Positions 34,201 to 35,265 of a stretch of DNA of 35,265 nt are shown here, piece after piece. The DNA is taken from contig CALMBD010000038.1 in the NCBI GenBank assembly GCA_937861115.1, forward strand, positions 1 to 35,265. The letters are read 5' to 3'. Made by a program: the position numbers and the translations under genes. The notes under the pieces were generated by a model. It was not told where the DNA came from, made no database searches, and was given only the letters and a program-made list of their open reading frames with translations. The stretch is from an uncultured Bacteroidota bacterium (GTDB lineage: Bacteria; Bacteroidota; Bacteroidia; Chitinophagales; Saprospiraceae). The stretch's first letter is position 1. Every line of letters starts with the position of its first letter.

Positions 34201-35057
34201 TCTTTTCTGCAATAGATATTGCTTCGCATTTCGCAAATGTAATTTCAAGTAATCTGCTTTCAGAAATGTTGAAAAAAGCAGCGACAGAGGAGGCAAATGA
34301 AACGCCACGTTTCAGAGGTTATGAAATTGAACGAGTTTTCGAAGAACTTGACAAGCGAACAGATATTGAGAAATCGACTCTCATTCATTTGGAGTGGCTT
34401 TATCTTCCAATTTTAGATTCATACGGAACAAGAAGAAACCCAAAGACTTTGGAAGAAGAATTGTCAAATAACCCTGAATTTTTTATTGAGGTTTTAAAAT
34501 GGATTTACATTCCAAAAGACAAAACATTATTGGAGAAAGAAAGAGAAGGTATTTCAGATGAAGCTATTCAAAATAGGGCAAAACAAGCCTACCATTTGCT
34601 TCATTCGTGGAAAAAAATACCGGGAATGAAAGAAGATAATTCTATAGATGAAAGAGTATTAAAAGATTGGATTTTAAAAGCGAGAACCTTAGCTGAATCA
34701 GTGAGCAGATTAAATGTTGCTGATTCAGAAATCGGGAAAGTATTAGCTGAATACCCTGAAAACATTCAAGAATGGCCACAAGAAAAAATATTTCAAATTA
34801 TTGAAGAAATAAACACTGACAGTTTGAAGAGCGGTTATTCTTCTGCGATGTTTAACAAAAGAGGATCTTCAACAAGAGGTGCTTTTGATGGTGGAGATAT
34901 TGAAAGAGGAAAAGCCGCCTACTTTGAGAAATTATCAAATGATTTTAAGAATAAATACCCAAATGTTGCGGAGATATTTAAACGAATGCAGCAAGGTTAT
35001 TTAGCAGATGCAAAACGAATGGATGAAGAAGCAGAAAGAAACAGGCTGGAATATTGA
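31269..35057 (+). CDS. Large multidomain protein: PD-(D/E)XK-like nuclease, STAND-like middle region, helical C-terminus
   Basis: A 1262-residue protein, AT-rich unlike the surrounding chromosome, which suggests transfer. Residues about 1-160 look like a PD-(D/E)XK nuclease fold: GGWDGIV with Asp54, SLWEFGT with Glu74, and Lys82/Lys84 in NPKVKADKEYDKR, where the active-site Lys may have moved to the next helix. It ends in LEQWLDISLPVSKWFAEE. Residues about 190-470 resemble the core of a signalling NTPase: GREFEQQLLFDIL, a strand then ACIKAVKASTKDEATAF, the strand LNLIPRFND, HHVLVPLG, a lid-like GLSKEDAEKFSRESGRNITILKKLL, and a winged-helix-like part ending IGETWRLTSPLDLW. I see no Walker A (GxxxxGKS/T). 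Residues 500-1262 are helical, perhaps repeats, ending in a charged RGKAAYFEKLSNDF...QGYLADAKRMDEEAE tail. From memory this matches an uncharacterised protein family; a defence role is inferred, not shown. No signal peptide or membrane segment is seen. Confidence 0.85.
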   Translation: MKLVTRDNLERWAGTTFSKAALPYLISRLVRATTPASTKANLPSGSATYIGGWDGIVNCESETAYVPKGTSLWEFGTDVNPKVKADKEYDKRKNKPLGFIPKDSIFVFVTPRLWTKKVDWLAEKKAENHWRDVIVYDSVDLEQWLDISLPVSKWFAEEPGVNGIPFDGVLTSDEFWNEWSTGPIKLEPEVVTSGREFEQQLLFDILQGQACIKAVKASTKDEATAFIIATAKLFSSNESEIFFAKSLISDNSNCFRTIRYNTNYPLNLIPRFNDASQFYSATGEKHHVLVPLGADDDFNQDTINLPTIDRDSQINSLIKSGLSKEDAEKFSRESGRNITILKKLLKFPYFKAKWMEKENIREIIPALILGRWNETFVGDIELIENLSEQKYSDYLVILNKWKNFEESPIIQIGETWRLTSPLDLWTALSSQLSSKDFQNIQECYALAFKNGNPILEPADKNSFAAYFNKKNKYSNWSREGLTQSLILVGRLNGVKIPNLDNPQNWVDNIILDLLNNARGEMWISVDHELPLISEASPESFLKAVKNSLAKEQPEIMDMFKEEDGFLHKTSHHTGLLWALENLAWLPEYLREASLILLKLSRLDPGGSLSNRPMNSISEIFKPWHYQTLASYDERMEILKYITEKEKESGWSLLIRMLPDHHGIAHPTHKMRWRMFDKNTNLPYTYQEIWNTHSAVIEMLINLFNNDEEKFSQLIKETTNLSPKDRKRVLDWANEVYPNIKQEKFTTWEAIRGILNHHRSHPDTDWALPESELVQLENLYNKLQPTDIIHKYIWLFNEHWPEFPEGFKYEPNESEKRYDQQQKRIDEARKTAVSVFLQELGLNATLELRKQVKEFWLLGGALAGVITNKEDVITVCECLYDDKNLISFAHNFIYRKSIIENFDWIKSLFNELQEKKYSNKALSNVLIPLNQNQKLWNFVASLDEEIQNEYWQNINPHFYHITDEEKAIGIEMLLKYKRFFSAIDIASHFANVISSNLLSEMLKKAATEEANETPRFRGYEIERVFEELDKRTDIEKSTLIHLEWLYLPILDSYGTRRNPKTLEEELSNNPEFFIEVLKWIYIPKDKTLLEKEREGISDEAIQNRAKQAYHLLHSWKKIPGMKEDNSIDERVLKDWILKARTLAESVSRLNVADSEIGKVLAEYPENIQEWPQEKIFQIIEEINTDSLKSGYSSAMFNKRGSSTRGAFDGGDIERGKAAYFEKLSNDFKNKYPNVAEIFKRMQQGYLADAKRMDEEAERNRLEY

Positions 35058-35265
35058 TTCCTATTTGCCTAAATAGATGTAATATGACAAAACTGGCACA
35101 GTTAAAAAGAAAGGCGAAGGCATAACAAAATGTCAACCCCATTAAGTTAAGCCCCCTACTCAAAGATAAAACGACATCAAAAAAAACAGTGATAAATCAT
35201 TCGACACTCTATAAACCAGGTATCGTTCGCTGACATACATAGCATTGCCAGGCCGTTTATTCGGC

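Noticed and set aside
31269-35057. Restriction-modification system
   Set aside because: No methyltransferase or specificity subunit gene is next to the nuclease-like gene within the window; the methyltransferase at 10228 is 20 kb away and of the small-molecule type.
35058-35265. Start of another gene or a right-hand island boundary
   Set aside because: About 200 AT-rich bases with no convincing frame, repeat or attachment-like sequence matching the left side; the window ends too soon to judge.

Overview
The window comes from a chromosome of the phylum Bacteroidota, probably a Saprospira/Lewinella/Haliscomenobacter-like lineage. The grounds are: two proteins with type IX secretion (T9SS)-style tails or SprB-type repeats, an outer-membrane TonB-type receptor of the CarboxypepD_reg kind, LytS/LytTR regulators, a hybrid 7TM-DISM kinase carrying its own AraC output domain, and promoter -7 boxes of the Bacteroidota type (TAnnTTTG). 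Most of the window is GC-rich, judged by eye on sampled lines. Two stretches are clearly AT-rich: about 3000-4330 and 31200-35200.

Layout. 1-2806 (minus): a hybrid sensor kinase running off the left edge. 3058-4334 (plus): a small membrane protein and a CcrA-like subclass B1 metallo-beta-lactamase, in an AT-rich patch. 4410-6938 (minus): a GlxA-type DJ-1/AraC regulator, a beta-rich exported protein and a lipoprotein esterase. 7252-11847 (plus): a cupin, a DinB-like protein, an ABC-F ATPase and a large stand-alone methyltransferase. 11915-12388 (minus): a PPC/DUF296 lipoprotein. 12504-17709 (plus): a small membrane protein, a YCF48-type beta-propeller, an M50-type membrane protease, a LytS/LytTR two-component pair, a tiny DUF2256 zinc protein and a cold-shock protein with a long basic extension. 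17997-20461: isocitrate dehydrogenase divergent from a LysR regulator. 20470-23497 (minus): a tight three-gene MacA/MacB-like efflux or export operon. 23823-30848 (plus): a surface block with a TonB-type outer-membrane protein, a SprB-repeat adhesin-like protein and a YCF48 propeller, the last two with T9SS tails. 31269-35057 (plus): a 1262-residue protein with an N-terminal PD-(D/E)XK-like nuclease region.

Functional themes. The LytS kinase and LytTR regulator are one base apart and surely form a pair. The LysR gene may control icd, from which it diverges across 95 bases. The membrane fusion protein, FtsX-like permease and LolD-like ATPase overlap or abut and form one transporter. The surface block depends on T9SS components that are not in this window.

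The best candidate for an undescribed system is the last gene. It is a very long, AT-rich, apparently transferred gene that sits behind a clear terminator and a perfect 20-bp inverted repeat. It has nuclease-like residues at its N-terminus, then a region that looks like a signalling NTPase without a visible Walker A, then a long helical C-terminus. A stand-alone defence role is an inference. No partner gene is visible before the window ends.
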